Positions 28,216-40,638 of a DNA stretch of 64,000 nucleotides are shown here, in pieces (within the stretch, counting starts at the first letter, position 1; each line of letters begins with the position of its first letter). The notes beneath the pieces were generated by a model that saw nothing but the letters and a program-made list of their open reading frames with translations, made no database searches and was not told the origin of the DNA. This stretch comes from Xanthomonas arboricola. Lineage in GTDB: Bacteria > Pseudomonadota > Gammaproteobacteria > Xanthomonadales > Xanthomonadaceae. A program made the translations under genes and the position numbers. The stretch lies in the NCBI RefSeq assembly GCF_002940665.1, contig NZ_MIGY01000003.1:1326045-1390044 (forward strand), given 5' to 3'.

Positions 28216-28779
28216 TCAATAGTTGAAGAACACCGTTTCCGCATCGCCCTGCATGTGGATGTCCCACACGTAATCGCTGCCACCGCGCGATTGCGCCAGC
28301 AGCGTGTTGCGGCGCTCGCCCGGCACCAGGGCCAGGATGGGGTCGCTGCCCAGCTGCGGATCGTCGGCGAAGTACAGCCGCGTCGACACGCCGCGCAACA
28401 GCCCGCGCATGAAGACCAGCACGGTCAGGTGCGCGGCCTGCAGCTTGCCGTCCGGACCGGCGACCTGGCCCGGCTTGACGGTGCTGAAGGAAAAACACCC
28501 CTGCGCGTCGGTCGGCACGCGGCCCCAGCCATCGAAGCCGGGATCGTGCGCCTGGCAGCGCGCATCGGCGGCATGCGCATAGATGCCGGCCGCATCGGCC
28601 TGCCACAGTTCCAGCACTGCGTCGGCCACCGGGGCGCTAGCGCCATCGAAGACGCAACCACTGATCCGCACGTGCGTGCCCGCGGCCTGCGCAGGCGCGA
28701 GTTGCGCGCGATACAGCGGCTCCAGCCCGAGCCGGTAGTACGGGCCAACGGTTTGCGAGGGGGTGGTGTGCAGGCTCAT
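28216..28779 (-). CDS. pcaG: Protocatechuate 3,4-dioxygenase, alpha subunit
   Basis: A 187-aa intradiol dioxygenase subunit. It has the family start (TPSQTVGPYYRLGL) and the beta-sandwich pattern with DAVLELWQADAAGIY and SFSTVKPGQV, but not the full set of iron ligands, as expected for the alpha chain. It begins 4 bp after pcaH and with it forms the (alpha-beta-Fe) unit that cleaves protocatechuate to carboxymuconate. Confidence 0.94.
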   Translation of the reverse strand: MSLHTTPSQTVGPYYRLGLEPLYRAQLAPAQAAGTHVRISGCVFDGASAPVADAVLELWQADAAGIYAHAADARCQAHDPGFDGWGRVPTDAQGCFSFSTVKPGQVAGPDGKLQAAHLTVLVFMRGLLRGVSTRLYFADDPQLGSDPILALVPGERRNTLLAQSRGGSDYVWDIHMQGDAETVFFNY

Positions 28780-28783
28780 CGAT

Positions 28784-29512
28784 TCACTCCCAGACCGTTT
28801 GCTTGCGGCCGCGCAACACGATGTCGAAGCGGTAGGCCAGCGCGTATTCGCTCACCGCGTTTTCCCAGTCGAAGCGGGACACCATGCGTTCGCGCGCCTG
28901 CGCATCGTCCACGCAGTTGTAGATCGGGTCGTGCGCCAGCAGCGGGTCGCCAGGGAAGTACATCTGGGTGATCAGCCGCTGCCCGATGCCATCGCCATGC
29001 AGCGAAAAATGGATATGCGCCGGCCGCCAGGCGTTGTAGTGATTGCGCCACGGATACGCGCCCGGCTTGATGGTCTTGAACGCGTAGCGGCCGTGGTCGT
29101 CGGTGAGCGCCTGGCCGGTGCCGCGGAAGTTGGGGTCCAGCGGTGCGTCGTGCCGGTCGCCGGCATGTTGATAGCGGCCGGCGGCATTGCATTGCCACAC
29201 CTCGACCACGCTGTTGCGCACCGGCTTGCCGTTTTCGTCGAGCACGCGGCCGGACACGATGATGCGCTCGCCCAACGGCTCGCCCGCAAAGCCGGCGGTG
29301 AGGTCGGCGGCATGCTCGCCCAGGGTGAGCCGATTCAATCGTGGGCCGGTGACTTCCGACAGCGTGGCCGGGAGTTCGATCGGCGCGCGCGTGGGGCCGC
29401 GCAATGCGGTGGATGCGTAGGGCAGATGCAGGTAGGCCGGCTGCGTGCCGATCCGCGGCCGGCGATAGCCGAGCAGCGGATCGATCGACGTGTCAGAGCT
29501 GGGGTCGCGCAT
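28784..29512 (-). CDS. pcaH: Protocatechuate 3,4-dioxygenase, beta subunit
   Basis: A 242-aa intradiol dioxygenase subunit carrying the iron site. Tyr ligands lie in NAAGRYQHAG and in GAYPWRNHYNAW, and the paired His ligands are in RPAHIHFSLHG. The substrate-binding Arg precedes them. It is upstream of pcaG, the usual order. Confidence 0.95.
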   Translation of the reverse strand: MRDPSSDTSIDPLLGYRRPRIGTQPAYLHLPYASTALRGPTRAPIELPATLSEVTGPRLNRLTLGEHAADLTAGFAGEPLGERIIVSGRVLDENGKPVRNSVVEVWQCNAAGRYQHAGDRHDAPLDPNFRGTGQALTDDHGRYAFKTIKPGAYPWRNHYNAWRPAHIHFSLHGDGIGQRLITQMYFPGDPLLAHDPIYNCVDDAQARERMVSRFDWENAVSEYALAYRFDIVLRGRKQTVWE

Positions 29513-29592
29513 GCGGGATCTCCATCGGTTGCGCTACGGCAGGATCAAAACGTGGGTGTGCGGTCTTGGCAGCGGCGGTTGCAATCGGCGCA

Positions 29593-30801
29593 CTACACGC
29601 GCTCGATCGCCAGCGCCACGCCCTGCCCGACCCCGATGCACATGCTGGCCAGCCCAAGCCGCCCGTTGCCCGCCTCCAGTTGCCGCAACAAGGTCAACGC
29701 CAGCCGCGCGCCGCTCATGCCCAGGGGATGGCCGAGCGCGATGGCGCCGCCATTGGCGTTGACATGCGCGGCATCGTCGGCCAGGCCGAACGCGCGCGTG
29801 CAGGCCAGCACCTGCGCGGCGAAGGCTTCGTTGAGTTCGATCGCGTCGAACTGCGCGATGCGCAGGCCCAGGCGTGCCAGCAGGCGCTGCGTGGCCGGCA
29901 CCGGGCCGATGCCCATGTAGGCCGGTTCCACACCGGCCGAGGCGAAGCCGAGCACGCGTGCACGCGGGGTCAGTCCATGCGCGTGCACGGCCTGCGCAGA
30001 GGCCAGCAGCAAGGCGGCAGCGCCATCGTTGAGACCGGCCGCATTGCCGGCCGTCACCGTGCCGGGCTGGCGGAACACCGGCTTGAGCTTGGCCAGCATC
30101 TCGGCGGTGGTGTTCGGGCGTGGATGCTCGTCGCGATCGACAGTGGTCGCCTCGCCCCCTTTGCGTGCGGCCAACGGCACCGGGGTGATTTCCGCATCGA
30201 AGAAACCGGCCGCCTGTGCGGCGGCGGCGCGTTGCTGGCTGCGCAGCGCGAACGCGTCCTGGTCTTCGCGCGCGATGGCATGGCGCTGTGCCACGTTCTC
30301 CGCGGTCTCGCCCATCAGCTCCACGCCATAGGCGTCCTGCAGGCGCGGATTGATAAACCGCCAGCCCATCGTGGTGTCTTCCAGCTGTTGCGTGCGCGCG
30401 AACGCGCTCTCGGCCTTGCCCATGACCCAGGGCGCGCGGGTCATCGATTCGACCCCGCCGGCGATCGCCAGCCCCAGCTCGCCGGCACGGATGCCGCGCG
30501 CCACCGTGCCAACCGCATCCAGCCCCGAGCCGCACAGGCGATTGAGCGTGCTGCCGGGCACCGAACTGGGCAGCCCCGCCAGCAACAGACTCATGCGCGC
30601 GACATTGCGATTGTCCTCGCCGGCCTGATTTGCGCAGCCCAGGTACACGTCGTCGATCAGCGCCGGCTCCAGTTGCCGATTGCGTGCCATCAACGCGGCG
30701 ATCGGTAGCGCGCCCAGGTCGTCGGCGCGCACGCTGGCCAGGGCGCCACCATAGCGGCCGATCGGCGTGCGGATGCCATCGATCAGATAGACCTCGCTCA
30801 T
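29593..30801 (-). CDS. pcaF: 3-oxoadipyl-CoA thiolase
   Basis: A 402-aa thiolase that splits beta-ketoadipyl-CoA to succinyl-CoA and acetyl-CoA. The nucleophilic Cys is in [13 protein letters not shown] (about residue 90), the His in [17 protein letters not shown] and the second Cys in SMCIGVGQG. The start ATG overlaps the pcaJ stop as ATGA (30798-30801), indicating translational coupling. Confidence 0.95.
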   Translation of the reverse strand: MSEVYLIDGIRTPIGRYGGALASVRADDLGALPIAALMARNRQLEPALIDDVYLGCANQAGEDNRNVARMSLLLAGLPSSVPGSTLNRLCGSGLDAVGTVARGIRAGELGLAIAGGVESMTRAPWVMGKAESAFARTQQLEDTTMGWRFINPRLQDAYGVELMGETAENVAQRHAIAREDQDAFALRSQQRAAAAQAAGFFDAEITPVPLAARKGGEATTVDRDEHPRPNTTAEMLAKLKPVFRQPGTVTAGNAAGLNDGAAALLLASAQAVHAHGLTPRARVLGFASAGVEPAYMGIGPVPATQRLLARLGLRIAQFDAIELNEAFAAQVLACTRAFGLADDAAHVNANGGAIALGHPLGMSGARLALTLLRQLEAGNGRLGLASMCIGVGQGVALAIERV

Positions 30802-31586
30802 GCCTCGGCTCCGGCTGCCTGCTTGCCATGCGCTGCATCGGTGCGTGCCTGCAGCGCGCGCAGCGCCTGCAATTCCGCAACGCTGGGTGGGGTGGTCTGC
30901 GCCAGATCGGCGGCGAAGCGGATCGGCCAGCCGGTGGCCGCGCGCACCTGCTCGCGGGTGCTGCCGGGGTGCAGGGCGGTGACGGTGAGTTCGCGGGTCA
31001 CGGGGTCGGGCTCCATCACGCACAGGTCGGTGACGACCACGGTGGGGCCAGCGCCGGGCAGGCCGGCACGCTGCCGCGCATCGCCACCGTCCAGATGCCC
31101 GACGGTGGTGACGAAGTCCAGCGCGGGCACGAAGCTGCGTCTGGATTGGCGAATGATGATGAACACCTGTTTGGCGCTTGCCGCGATCTCCGGCGCACCG
31201 CCCGCGCCGGGCAGCCGCGTCCTGGGCGCGTCGTACGGGCCGATCACCGTGGTGTTGAGGTTGGCATGGCGATCGATCTGCGCCGCGCCCAGGAAACCCA
31301 CGTCCACGCGGCCGCCCTGCAGCCAGTAGCGGAAGATTTCCGGCGTGGAGACCACGGTGTCGGCGGTGTCGGCCAGTTCGCCGTCGCCGATCGACAACGG
31401 CAGCACCTCCGGGCGCGCGCCGATCGGGCCGGATTCGTAGATCAGAGTGACATCCGGCGCATGCGTCAGCCGCGCCAGGTTGGCGGCGGTGGACGGCAGG
31501 CCGATGCCGACGAAGCACACCGCGCCATCGGGCAGGCGACGCGCCGCCGCCACGGTCATCATCTCGTTGGTGCTGACCTCGCTCAT
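30798..31586 (-). CDS. pcaJ: 3-oxoadipate CoA-transferase, subunit B
   Basis: A 262-aa CoA-transferase beta subunit. It carries the family glutamate motif [12 protein letters not shown] (about residues 49-60) and the [12 protein letters not shown] start. It overlaps pcaI as ATGA (31583-31586) and pcaF as ATGA. It transfers CoA from succinyl-CoA to beta-ketoadipate with PcaI. Confidence 0.94.
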   Translation of the reverse strand: MSEVSTNEMMTVAAARRLPDGAVCFVGIGLPSTAANLARLTHAPDVTLIYESGPIGARPEVLPLSIGDGELADTADTVVSTPEIFRYWLQGGRVDVGFLGAAQIDRHANLNTTVIGPYDAPRTRLPGAGGAPEIAASAKQVFIIIRQSRRSFVPALDFVTTVGHLDGGDARQRAGLPGAGPTVVVTDLCVMEPDPVTRELTVTALHPGSTREQVRAATGWPIRFAADLAQTTPPSVAELQALRALQARTDAAHGKQAAGAEA

Positions 31587-32446
31587 GCGGCCACCTGCAG
31601 CAGCGAGTGCGCGTACACGCGCTGGAACGCAGCAAAGTCCTCGGTGTCGAGGATGTGCGTCTGGATCCAGGCCTGGAAGCGTGCACGGTCGCGCGCAATC
31701 GCATCCCAGGCAAGGTAGAAGCGGTTGTCGCGGGCGTAATAGCCATGCGCGTACGACGGTGCCGCACCGCCGGGCACGTGGCAGACCGCATCGACCACCC
31801 AGCGCGGCAGGATGCAGGCGTTGGGCGGCGCATCCAGCGTGTCGACGATCGCTTCCACCGTGACGATCACCTTGCGCGCCGCCAGCGCGGCTTCCTTCTG
31901 CACGCCCAGGATGCCCCACAGCAGCACGTTGCCGCGGCGGTCGGCCTGCTGCGCATGGATGACGGTGACATCGGGCCTGACCGCCGGCGTGGTGGCCAGC
32001 GTCTCGCCGGTGTACGGGCATTGCAGGAACCTGATGCTGTCGTTGACGCGCGGCAGGTCCGAGCCGACATAACCGCGCAGCACCGCGAACGGCAGGCCCG
32101 AGGCACCGGCCACGTACGCGTTGGCCATGTCGGCATGGCTGTGTTCGCGGATCTGCAGCGGCTGCGGCCACGCATGTTCGACCGCATCGCGCAGCCGGTG
32201 CAGCGAGCCGACGCCGGGATTGCCGCCCCAGGAAAACCGCAATGCCGATGCACAACCGGCGCCGATCAGTTGGTCGTAGATCAGGTCCGGGGTCATGCGC
32301 ACCAGGTGCAGGTCGCGCTTGCGCTGGCGGATCACCTCGTGGCCGGCCGCATGCGGAATCAGATGGGTGAAGCCTTCCATCGCCACGCAGTCGCCATCGG
32401 CGATCAGCTGGGACACCGCTTCTGAAAGGGGGACGATCTGGGCCAT
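31583..32446 (-). CDS. pcaI: 3-oxoadipate CoA-transferase, subunit A
   Basis: A 287-aa CoA-transferase alpha subunit with the [18 protein letters not shown] region and the Gly-rich CoA loop around [20 protein letters not shown]. It is the first gene of the pca operon. The ATG at 32446 is preferred to an upstream TTG or GTG because conservation starts at [10 protein letters not shown]. The operator lies about 60-95 bp upstream. Confidence 0.93.
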   Translation of the reverse strand: MAQIVPLSEAVSQLIADGDCVAMEGFTHLIPHAAGHEVIRQRKRDLHLVRMTPDLIYDQLIGAGCASALRFSWGGNPGVGSLHRLRDAVEHAWPQPLQIREHSHADMANAYVAGASGLPFAVLRGYVGSDLPRVNDSIRFLQCPYTGETLATTPAVRPDVTVIHAQQADRRGNVLLWGILGVQKEAALAARKVIVTVEAIVDTLDAPPNACILPRWVVDAVCHVPGGAAPSYAHGYYARDNRFYLAWDAIARDRARFQAWIQTHILDTEDFAAFQRVYAHSLLQVAA

Positions 32447-32507
32447 TGCTTCGGTCCTGCGCAGCGAGCGTGTGGTCACGTTAGGCGCAGCTGCACGGCC
32501 CGGTCAA

Positions 32508-32541
32508 TGCGATTATCGGTTCATCAGTTCGATAATCGCAC
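32508..32541. promoter_or_regulatory. Probable PcaR operator of the pca operon
   Basis: The arms TGCGATTATCG (32508-32518) and CGATAATCGCA (32530-32540) form a perfect 11-bp inverted repeat. The right half sits in GTTCGATAATCGCAC (32527-32541), which equals the 15-bp PcaR box I recall from Pseudomonas putida. It lies between pcaI and vanA, which are divergent. Confidence 0.8.
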
Positions 32542-32702
32542 AATTTCGGCGAGCAACCAACGCTCCAACATTGTCTCCGGTGTATACATAACTCCACTTG
32601 CAGGCAGACGCCAGCGCCGGCATGCGCGTCAACTGGTCGCCAGCCGGCGCACCGCTGCCGATCCGCATCCCAGGTTGTCTACAAACCCCAGGAGACACCG
32701 TC

Positions 32703-33779
32703 ATGCCCCAGTCCAAGCAGCTGTTTCCCCTCAATGCGTGGTACGCCGTCGCCTGGGACCACGAGATCAGGCACGCGCTGACCCCGCGCAAGGTCTGCAA
32801 CCTGGATGTGGTGGTCTATCGCACCACTGCCGGGGCGGTGATCGCGCTCGAAGATGCGTGTTGGCATCGCCTGGTGCCGCTGTCGATGGGCAAACTGCGC
32901 GGCGACGATGTGGTGTGCGGCTATCACGGGCTGGTCTACAACAGCCAGGGCCGCTGCGTGCACATGCCCTCGCAGGAGACCATCAATCCGTCCGCGTGCG
33001 TGCGCAGTTTTCCGGTGGCCGAAAAGCACCGCCATGTATGGATCTGGCCGGGCGACCCGGCGCAGGCCGACACCCGCCTGATTCCCGACCTGCACTGGGC
33101 GCACGATCCGGCCTGGGCCGGTGATGGCCGCACCATCTATGCCAAGTGCGACTACCGGCTGGTGCTGGACAACCTGATGGACCTGACCCACGAGACCTTC
33201 GTGCACGGCTCCAGCATCGGCCAGGACGAGATCGCCGAAGCGCCGTTCGAGGTGATGCATGGCGACCGCTCGGTGGTGGTGTCGCGCTGGATGCGCAACA
33301 TCGACGCACCGCCGTTCTGGGCCAGCCAGATCGCGCGCCATCTGGACTACCGCGGCAAAGTCGACCGCTGGCAGATCATCCGCTTCGAAGCGCCCGGCAC
33401 CATCGCCATCGACGTCGGCGTGGCCATCGCCGGCACCGGTGCGCCGGAGGGCGACCGCAGCCAGGGCGTCAACGGCTACGTACTCAACACCATCACGCCG
33501 GAAACCGACACCACCTGCCACTACTTCTGGGCGTTCATGCGCAACTACGCGCTGCACGATCAATCGCTGACCACGCTGACCCGTGCAGGCGTCACCGGCG
33601 TGTTCGGCGAGGACGAGGCGGTGCTGGAAGCGCAGCAGCGCGCCATCGACGCGCATCCGGATCACACCTTCTACAACCTCAACGTCGATGCCGGCGGCAT
33701 GTGGGCGCGCCGCGTGATCGATCGGCTGATCGCCCAGGAGCAGCGCGCGCAGGAACTGTCGCTGCGCATGGTGGGCTGA
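32703..33779 (+). CDS. vanA: Vanillate O-demethylase oxygenase subunit
   Basis: A 358-aa Rieske-type oxygenase. The Rieske ligands are in CWHRLVPLSMG (C-x-H) and CGYHGLVY (C-x2-H), about residues 50-80. The mononuclear iron site is in DNLMDLTHETFVHGSS (about residues 157-172). With VanB it demethylates vanillate to protocatechuate and formaldehyde, feeding pca. An AGGAG lies just before the ATG. It diverges from pcaI. Confidence 0.93.
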   Translation: MPQSKQLFPLNAWYAVAWDHEIRHALTPRKVCNLDVVVYRTTAGAVIALEDACWHRLVPLSMGKLRGDDVVCGYHGLVYNSQGRCVHMPSQETINPSACVRSFPVAEKHRHVWIWPGDPAQADTRLIPDLHWAHDPAWAGDGRTIYAKCDYRLVLDNLMDLTHETFVHGSSIGQDEIAEAPFEVMHGDRSVVVSRWMRNIDAPPFWASQIARHLDYRGKVDRWQIIRFEAPGTIAIDVGVAIAGTGAPEGDRSQGVNGYVLNTITPETDTTCHYFWAFMRNYALHDQSLTTLTRAGVTGVFGEDEAVLEAQQRAIDAHPDHTFYNLNVDAGGMWARRVIDRLIAQEQRAQELSLRMVG

Positions 33780-33799
33780 GCACCGCATCGGAGGTGTCC

Positions 33800-34240
33800 A
33801 TGTCACCCGCCACCCCGTTTCGCAGCAGTGCCGCGCAGACCACGCGCGCGCTGCTGTCGCTACGCGAACTGATCCGCGACGGCACCGCCGGCCGGAACGC
33901 GCTTGCCCGAGCTGGCGGTGGGGCAGCGGCGGGGCATGTCGCGCACTCGGTGGCACGGCGTTGCAGCGGCTGTGCGAACAGGGCCTGGCCAGCGCACTGC
34001 CGGGCGGCGGCTAGGCGGCGCAGGCCTTCGGCGAACGCGAGGTGCACGATGCGATCGAACTGCGCGGCACGCTCGATCGAAGACCGCCAGGGCGCGTGCG
34101 CCGAAGCGCTGATGCGCGAACACGCACGGCTGGCCCATCGCAATCTGCGCCACGTGCTGCAGACCCCGGCGGCGATCACCCAGGTGCGCGGCGGCGCGCT
34201 GATCGGCCGCGCCCATCCCGCCACTGCCGGCAGCACCCGG
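33800..34240 (+). pseudogene. vanR: Disrupted GntR-family regulator (vanR remnant)
   Basis: GntR/FCD-family segments are present in three different frames. QTTRALLSLRELIRDG starts in one frame; LPELAVGQRRGMSRT continues in a second; GTALQRLCEQGLASALPGGG, an in-frame TAG, then AFGEREVHDAIELRGTLD lie in a third. The text then jumps to the family C-terminus (CAEALMREHARLAHRNLRHVL), so most of the FCD domain is missing. VanR normally represses vanAB, so loss may leave vanAB constitutive or under other control. Confidence 0.8.
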
Positions 34241-34265
34241 CCCACCCCTCTGCCTGGAGTTTCCC

Positions 34266-35249
34266 ATGCGTAAAGACACCCGGTGGCACCGCGCCCATGT
34301 GGTCAGCATTGCCGACGCCTGCGAGGGCGTGCGCGAAATCGTGCTCGACCCGGGCACCGCGGCGCGCGGCTTCGAGGTCGGCAGCCATCTGGATTTTCGC
34401 GTGCAGCTGCACGGCCGCGCCGACGTGCGCTCGTACTCGCTGGTGGGCGAGCCGCGTGCCGATGGCTACTACCAGATCGCGGTACGGCAGATGCCCGACA
34501 GCCGCGGCGGCTCGCGGCACATGTGGACGCTGCAGCCCGGCGACGTGGTGGAGATCTCCCCGCCCAGCAACAACTTCGCGCTGGACGAGGGCGGCGAGGA
34601 GATCCTGCTGATCGCCGGCGGGATCGGCATCACCCCGATCATCGGCATGGCGCAGCGGCTGGCGCGCCGCCACCGCGCGTTTCGCCTGCTGTATGCCGGG
34701 CGCACGCGCCGTGCGATGGCCTATGTCGACGAACTGGAAGCGCTGCTCGGCGAGCGCCTGCAGCTGCAATGCGACGACGGCGCCGGCCCGGCGGATCTTG
34801 CCGCCGCGCTGGCGCGGCTGTCGGCCAATGCCGAGGTGTACGTGTGCGGCCCGCTCGGCATGCTCGAAGCGGTGCGCCAGCACTGGCATGGCGCCGGGCG
34901 TCCGCGCGCGCGGCTGCATTTCGAAACCTTCGGCAACAGCGGGCGGGTGCCGGCGCAGGCGTTCGTGGTCAAGCTGCCCGGGCTCGGCCTGGAAGTGCCG
35001 GTGGCCGAGAACGAATCGATGCTGGATGCGCTGGCCGCCGCCGGAGTCGAGCTGATCGCCGAATGCCGGCGTGGCGAATGCGGGCTGTGCGCGGTCGAGG
35101 TGCTGGACAGCGCGGCCGATATCGATCACCGCGATGTGTTCTTCAGCGACGAACAGCGCCGCGAGAACCGCAAGCTGTGCGCCTGCGTCTCGCGCGCGGT
35201 GGGCGGCAGCATCAGCATCGATACCGGCTACCGCGGCGCGCTGGGCTGA
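34266..35249 (+). CDS. vanB: Vanillate O-demethylase reductase subunit
   Basis: A 327-aa class IA oxygenase reductase. It has an N-terminal FMN/NAD module (RSYSLVGEPRADGYYQIAV, the IAGGIGITPIIGMAQRL nucleotide loop, YVCGPLGMLEAV) and a C-terminal plant-type 2Fe-2S domain (CRRGECGLCAVEVL plus the distal KLCACVS). It supplies electrons to VanA. It is separated from vanA by the vanR remnant. Confidence 0.93.
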   Translation: MRKDTRWHRAHVVSIADACEGVREIVLDPGTAARGFEVGSHLDFRVQLHGRADVRSYSLVGEPRADGYYQIAVRQMPDSRGGSRHMWTLQPGDVVEISPPSNNFALDEGGEEILLIAGGIGITPIIGMAQRLARRHRAFRLLYAGRTRRAMAYVDELEALLGERLQLQCDDGAGPADLAAALARLSANAEVYVCGPLGMLEAVRQHWHGAGRPRARLHFETFGNSGRVPAQAFVVKLPGLGLEVPVAENESMLDALAAAGVELIAECRRGECGLCAVEVLDSAADIDHRDVFFSDEQRRENRKLCACVSRAVGGSISIDTGYRGALG

Positions 35250-35322
35250 GCGCAGCCATCGGCACGCCGGCGCGCGTGCAGCGCGTGTTTGCATCCTCAC
35301 GCGCATGCGCGATCATCTGCGC

Positions 35323-36132
35323 ATGGAGTCGACTCACTACAGGACGGTCCCGGCGCCGGCACTCAACCCGCGCCAGGAACAATTGGTGGCATTGGTGCGG
35401 CAGCAGGGCTTTGCCGAGGTGGAAGGGCTGGCGACGCGCTTCGAGGTGACGCCGCAGACCATCCGTCGCGACCTGACCCTGCTGTGCGATGCCGGCGTGC
35501 TGCGCCGCTATCACGGTGGCGTCAGCATGCCCTCGAGCGTGGAAAACCTGGCCTACACCGCGCGCAAGGCGCTGCAGGCGCGCGAGAAGCAGCACATCGC
35601 CGCGCGGGTCGCGCGCTTCATTCCCGACGATGCCTCGTTGTTCATCAACCTGGGCACCACCAACGAAGAGGTCGCGCGCGCCTTGCTGCAGCACCGCGGC
35701 CTGCGCGTGATCACCAACAACCTCAACGTGGCGGTGATGCTCAGCGCCAACCCCAGCTTCGAGGTGATCGTGGCCGGTGGCGTGGTGCGCGGGCGCGACC
35801 AGGGCGTGACCGGCGAGGCGACGGTGGAGCTGATCCGGCAGTTCAAGGTGGACTTCGGGGTGATCGGCATTTCCGGCATCGATCTGGACGGCACCTTGCT
35901 GGACTTCGACTACCAGGAAGTGCGCGTGGCCCAGGCCATCATCGAACACTCGCGGCAGGTGCTGCTGGCGGCCGACCACAGCAAGTTCGGCCGCAACGCC
36001 ATGGTGCGACTGGGCGCGATCGCCCAGGTGCACGACTGGTTCACCGACCGGCCGCCACCGCAGGAACTGGCTGCCGTGCTGGCCGAGGCCGGCACCCGCG
36101 TGCATCTGGCCGAGCCTGGCGACGCCGGCTGA
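35323..36132 (+). CDS. glpR: DeoR-family glycerol regulon repressor
   Basis: A 269-aa DeoR protein: the N-terminal HTH (RQEQLVALVRQQGFAEVEGLATRFEVTPQTIRRDL in pieces, residues 16-50) and the sugar-phosphate-binding C-terminal domain (INLGTTNEEVARAL, GVIGISGIDLDGTLLDFDYQE, LAADHSKFGRNA). Proximity to glpD, glpF and glpK supports GlpR, which responds to glycerol-3-phosphate. Starts at 35305 and 35323 are both possible; neither has a clear ribosome site. Confidence 0.88.
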   Translation: MESTHYRTVPAPALNPRQEQLVALVRQQGFAEVEGLATRFEVTPQTIRRDLTLLCDAGVLRRYHGGVSMPSSVENLAYTARKALQAREKQHIAARVARFIPDDASLFINLGTTNEEVARALLQHRGLRVITNNLNVAVMLSANPSFEVIVAGGVVRGRDQGVTGEATVELIRQFKVDFGVIGISGIDLDGTLLDFDYQEVRVAQAIIEHSRQVLLAADHSKFGRNAMVRLGAIAQVHDWFTDRPPPQELAAVLAEAGTRVHLAEPGDAG

Positions 36133-36202
36133 GCCAATTGTTCGTTTTTGTGCGTTTGCGGCATGGGCATGTCGATCGGGCTGCTTTCATGATCCTCCTT
36201 GA

Positions 36203-36226
36203 CTATCGAAATGCCGGCTTCGATAG
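36203..36226. repeat. Inverted repeat upstream of glpD
   Basis: CTATCGAA and TTCGATAG flank an 8-bp centre ATGCCGGC. It lies in the glpR-glpD gap and could be an operator or a weak terminator for glpR. Confidence 0.5.
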
Positions 36227-36291
36227 GCACTTCTATTTCCCAAGTGCTTGATTCCCACGTCTAACGGCTCTTCACGCCCCGAAAAGGTTTG

Positions 36292-36313
36292 ATGTTCGAA
36301 TATGTTCGAACAT
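36292..36313. promoter_or_regulatory. Probable GlpR operator before glpD
   Basis: ATGTTCGAAT is followed directly by ATGTTCGAACAT, a direct repeat ending in a 12-bp palindrome. The TGTTCG/CGAACA halves match the known GlpR half-site. It lies 44-65 bp upstream of the glpD ATG. Confidence 0.6.
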
Positions 36314-36356
36314 GACAACTTGGGTTCGCTGCTGGCGCGCCCGGACGGAGACACCG

Positions 36357-37871
36357 ATGGGCGAGACATACGATCTTCTGGTGATAGGCGGCGGCATCAA
36401 CGGGGTCGGCATCGCCCGCGATGCGGCCGGGCGCGGCCTGTCGGTGTGCCTGTGCGAACAGGACGATCTGGCCGCGCATACCAGCAGCGCCAGCACCAAG
36501 CTCATCCACGGCGGCCTGCGCTACCTGGAGCAGTACGAGTTCGCGCTGGTCGGCAAGGCGCTGGCCGAGCGCGAGGTGCTGCTGCGGCTGGCCCCGCACA
36601 TCATCTGGCCGCTGCGCTTCCTGCTGCCGCATCAACCGCATCTGCGCCCGGCCTGGATGATTCGCGCCGGGCTGTTCCTGTATGACCATCTCGGCGGCAG
36701 CAAGCGCAGCCTGCCGCGCTCGCGCCGGCTGTCGCTGCGCACGCACCCGGTTGGCCAGCCGCTGCAGGAATCGCTGCGCACCGGCTTCGTGTACTCCGAT
36801 GCCTGGGTGCAGGATGCGCGGTTGGTGGTGCTCAATGCGATGGACGCCGCCAGACGTGGCGCACAGATCCACACGCGCACGCGCTGCGTCGGTGCCTGGC
36901 GCGATGCAGGCTTCTGGTACGCCGAGCTGGAAGACCGCGACGGCCGCCGCCGCACCGTGCAGGCGCGTGCGCTGGCCAATGCGGCCGGCCCATGGGCGGT
37001 GTCGTTCCTGGACACGGTCGCCGCAGTGCCGCACACGCACGCACTGCGCCTGGTCAAAGGCAGCCACATCGTGGTGCCCAAATTGTTCGACCACGACCAT
37101 GCGTACATCTTCCAGCAACCGGATCGGCGCATCGTGTTCGCCATTCCGTACGAGCATGACTTCACCCTGATCGGCACCACCGACGTGGATTACCAGGCCG
37201 ACCCCGCCGCGCCCAGGATCGATGCGGCCGAGGTGCAGTACCTGTGCGATGCGGTGAACCTGTATTTCCAGCAGCAGATCGCTCCCAGCGATGTGGTGTG
37301 GAGCTATAGCGGCGTGCGTCCGCTGCTCGACGATGCCGAGGACAACGCCGCCGAAGTCACCCGCGATTACCAGCTGGAAGTGCTTACCGACGGCGCACCG
37401 TTGCTCAACGTCTTCGGCGGCAAGCTGACCACCTATCGCAAACTGGCCGAAGAAGCGGTCGACCGCCTCACCCAGGCGCTGGGTGCCCGCAAGCCGGCAT
37501 GGACCGCGCGCGGCGATGCATTGCCCGGCGGCGAACAACGCGATATCGCCAGCCTGCTCGAGCGCGTGCGCCACGCGTACCCGTGGCTGCCTGCGCCCAC
37601 CGCGCAACGGCTGGTGCGCAACTACGGCACCTGTGCGGAACAGCTGCTGGGCCAGGCGCAGGACATCGCCGCCCTGGGCACGCACTTCGGTGCCGACCTG
37701 TATCAGGCCGAGGTGGATTACCTGCGTGCCCACGAGTGGGCCGTGACCACCGACGACATCCTGTGGCGCCGCAGCAAACTCGGCCTGCGTATCGACGCGG
37801 CCGGGCGCGAACGCCTGGAGGCATATCTGCAGACACACTCGGTCCGGCAGGCGGACGGCGTGCCGGCCTGA
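36357..37871 (+). CDS. glpD: Aerobic glycerol-3-phosphate dehydrogenase
   Basis: A 504-aa FAD enzyme that oxidises sn-glycerol-3-phosphate to DHAP and passes electrons to quinone at the inner membrane. The FAD loop is LLVIGGGINGVGIARDAAGRG (in pieces, residues 7-26), followed by SSASTKLIHGGLRYLE. The C-terminal capping domain (RKLAEEAVDRL) is intact. The ATG at 36357 has a GGAG upstream; an earlier in-frame ATG at 36312 overlaps the putative operator. Confidence 0.95.
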   Translation: MGETYDLLVIGGGINGVGIARDAAGRGLSVCLCEQDDLAAHTSSASTKLIHGGLRYLEQYEFALVGKALAEREVLLRLAPHIIWPLRFLLPHQPHLRPAWMIRAGLFLYDHLGGSKRSLPRSRRLSLRTHPVGQPLQESLRTGFVYSDAWVQDARLVVLNAMDAARRGAQIHTRTRCVGAWRDAGFWYAELEDRDGRRRTVQARALANAAGPWAVSFLDTVAAVPHTHALRLVKGSHIVVPKLFDHDHAYIFQQPDRRIVFAIPYEHDFTLIGTTDVDYQADPAAPRIDAAEVQYLCDAVNLYFQQQIAPSDVVWSYSGVRPLLDDAEDNAAEVTRDYQLEVLTDGAPLLNVFGGKLTTYRKLAEEAVDRLTQALGARKPAWTARGDALPGGEQRDIASLLERVRHAYPWLPAPTAQRLVRNYGTCAEQLLGQAQDIAALGTHFGADLYQAEVDYLRAHEWAVTTDDILWRRSKLGLRIDAAGRERLEAYLQTHSVRQADGVPA

Positions 37872-38048
37872 TCGAACCACGCTGCCGGCGAGGACGGGTC
37901 GCGCGGCAACGTATCCTGGCGCATTCGCCGGCATCATCCTGAGTCACGTGGAGGGCACCCTGATGAGTATCACCGAAGACCCCTGCGCGCCAATGCGCGC
38001 GTCGCACCACCCTGCCTGCGTCATCGCCATCGGCACGAGGACGCGCGC

Positions 38049-40503
<2,455 letters not shown>

Positions 40504-40518
40504 CCGCTGCGCTCAAAA

Positions 40519-40551
40519 GACGACGCCCACCATCAGGCGGGCGTTGTCGTT
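40519..40551 (+). terminator. Terminator after glpK
   Basis: GACGACGCCC and GGGCGTTGTC pair around a 10-nt loop, followed by GTTT. It closes the glp cluster. Confidence 0.7.
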
Positions 40552-40638
40552 TCCGCCAACCACTTGCATGGTTGCTGACGAGCTGCATGGATCACGCATT
40601 GCAGGGCTGCACGCTGCAGCCCTGCAATGCAGCAGCGA

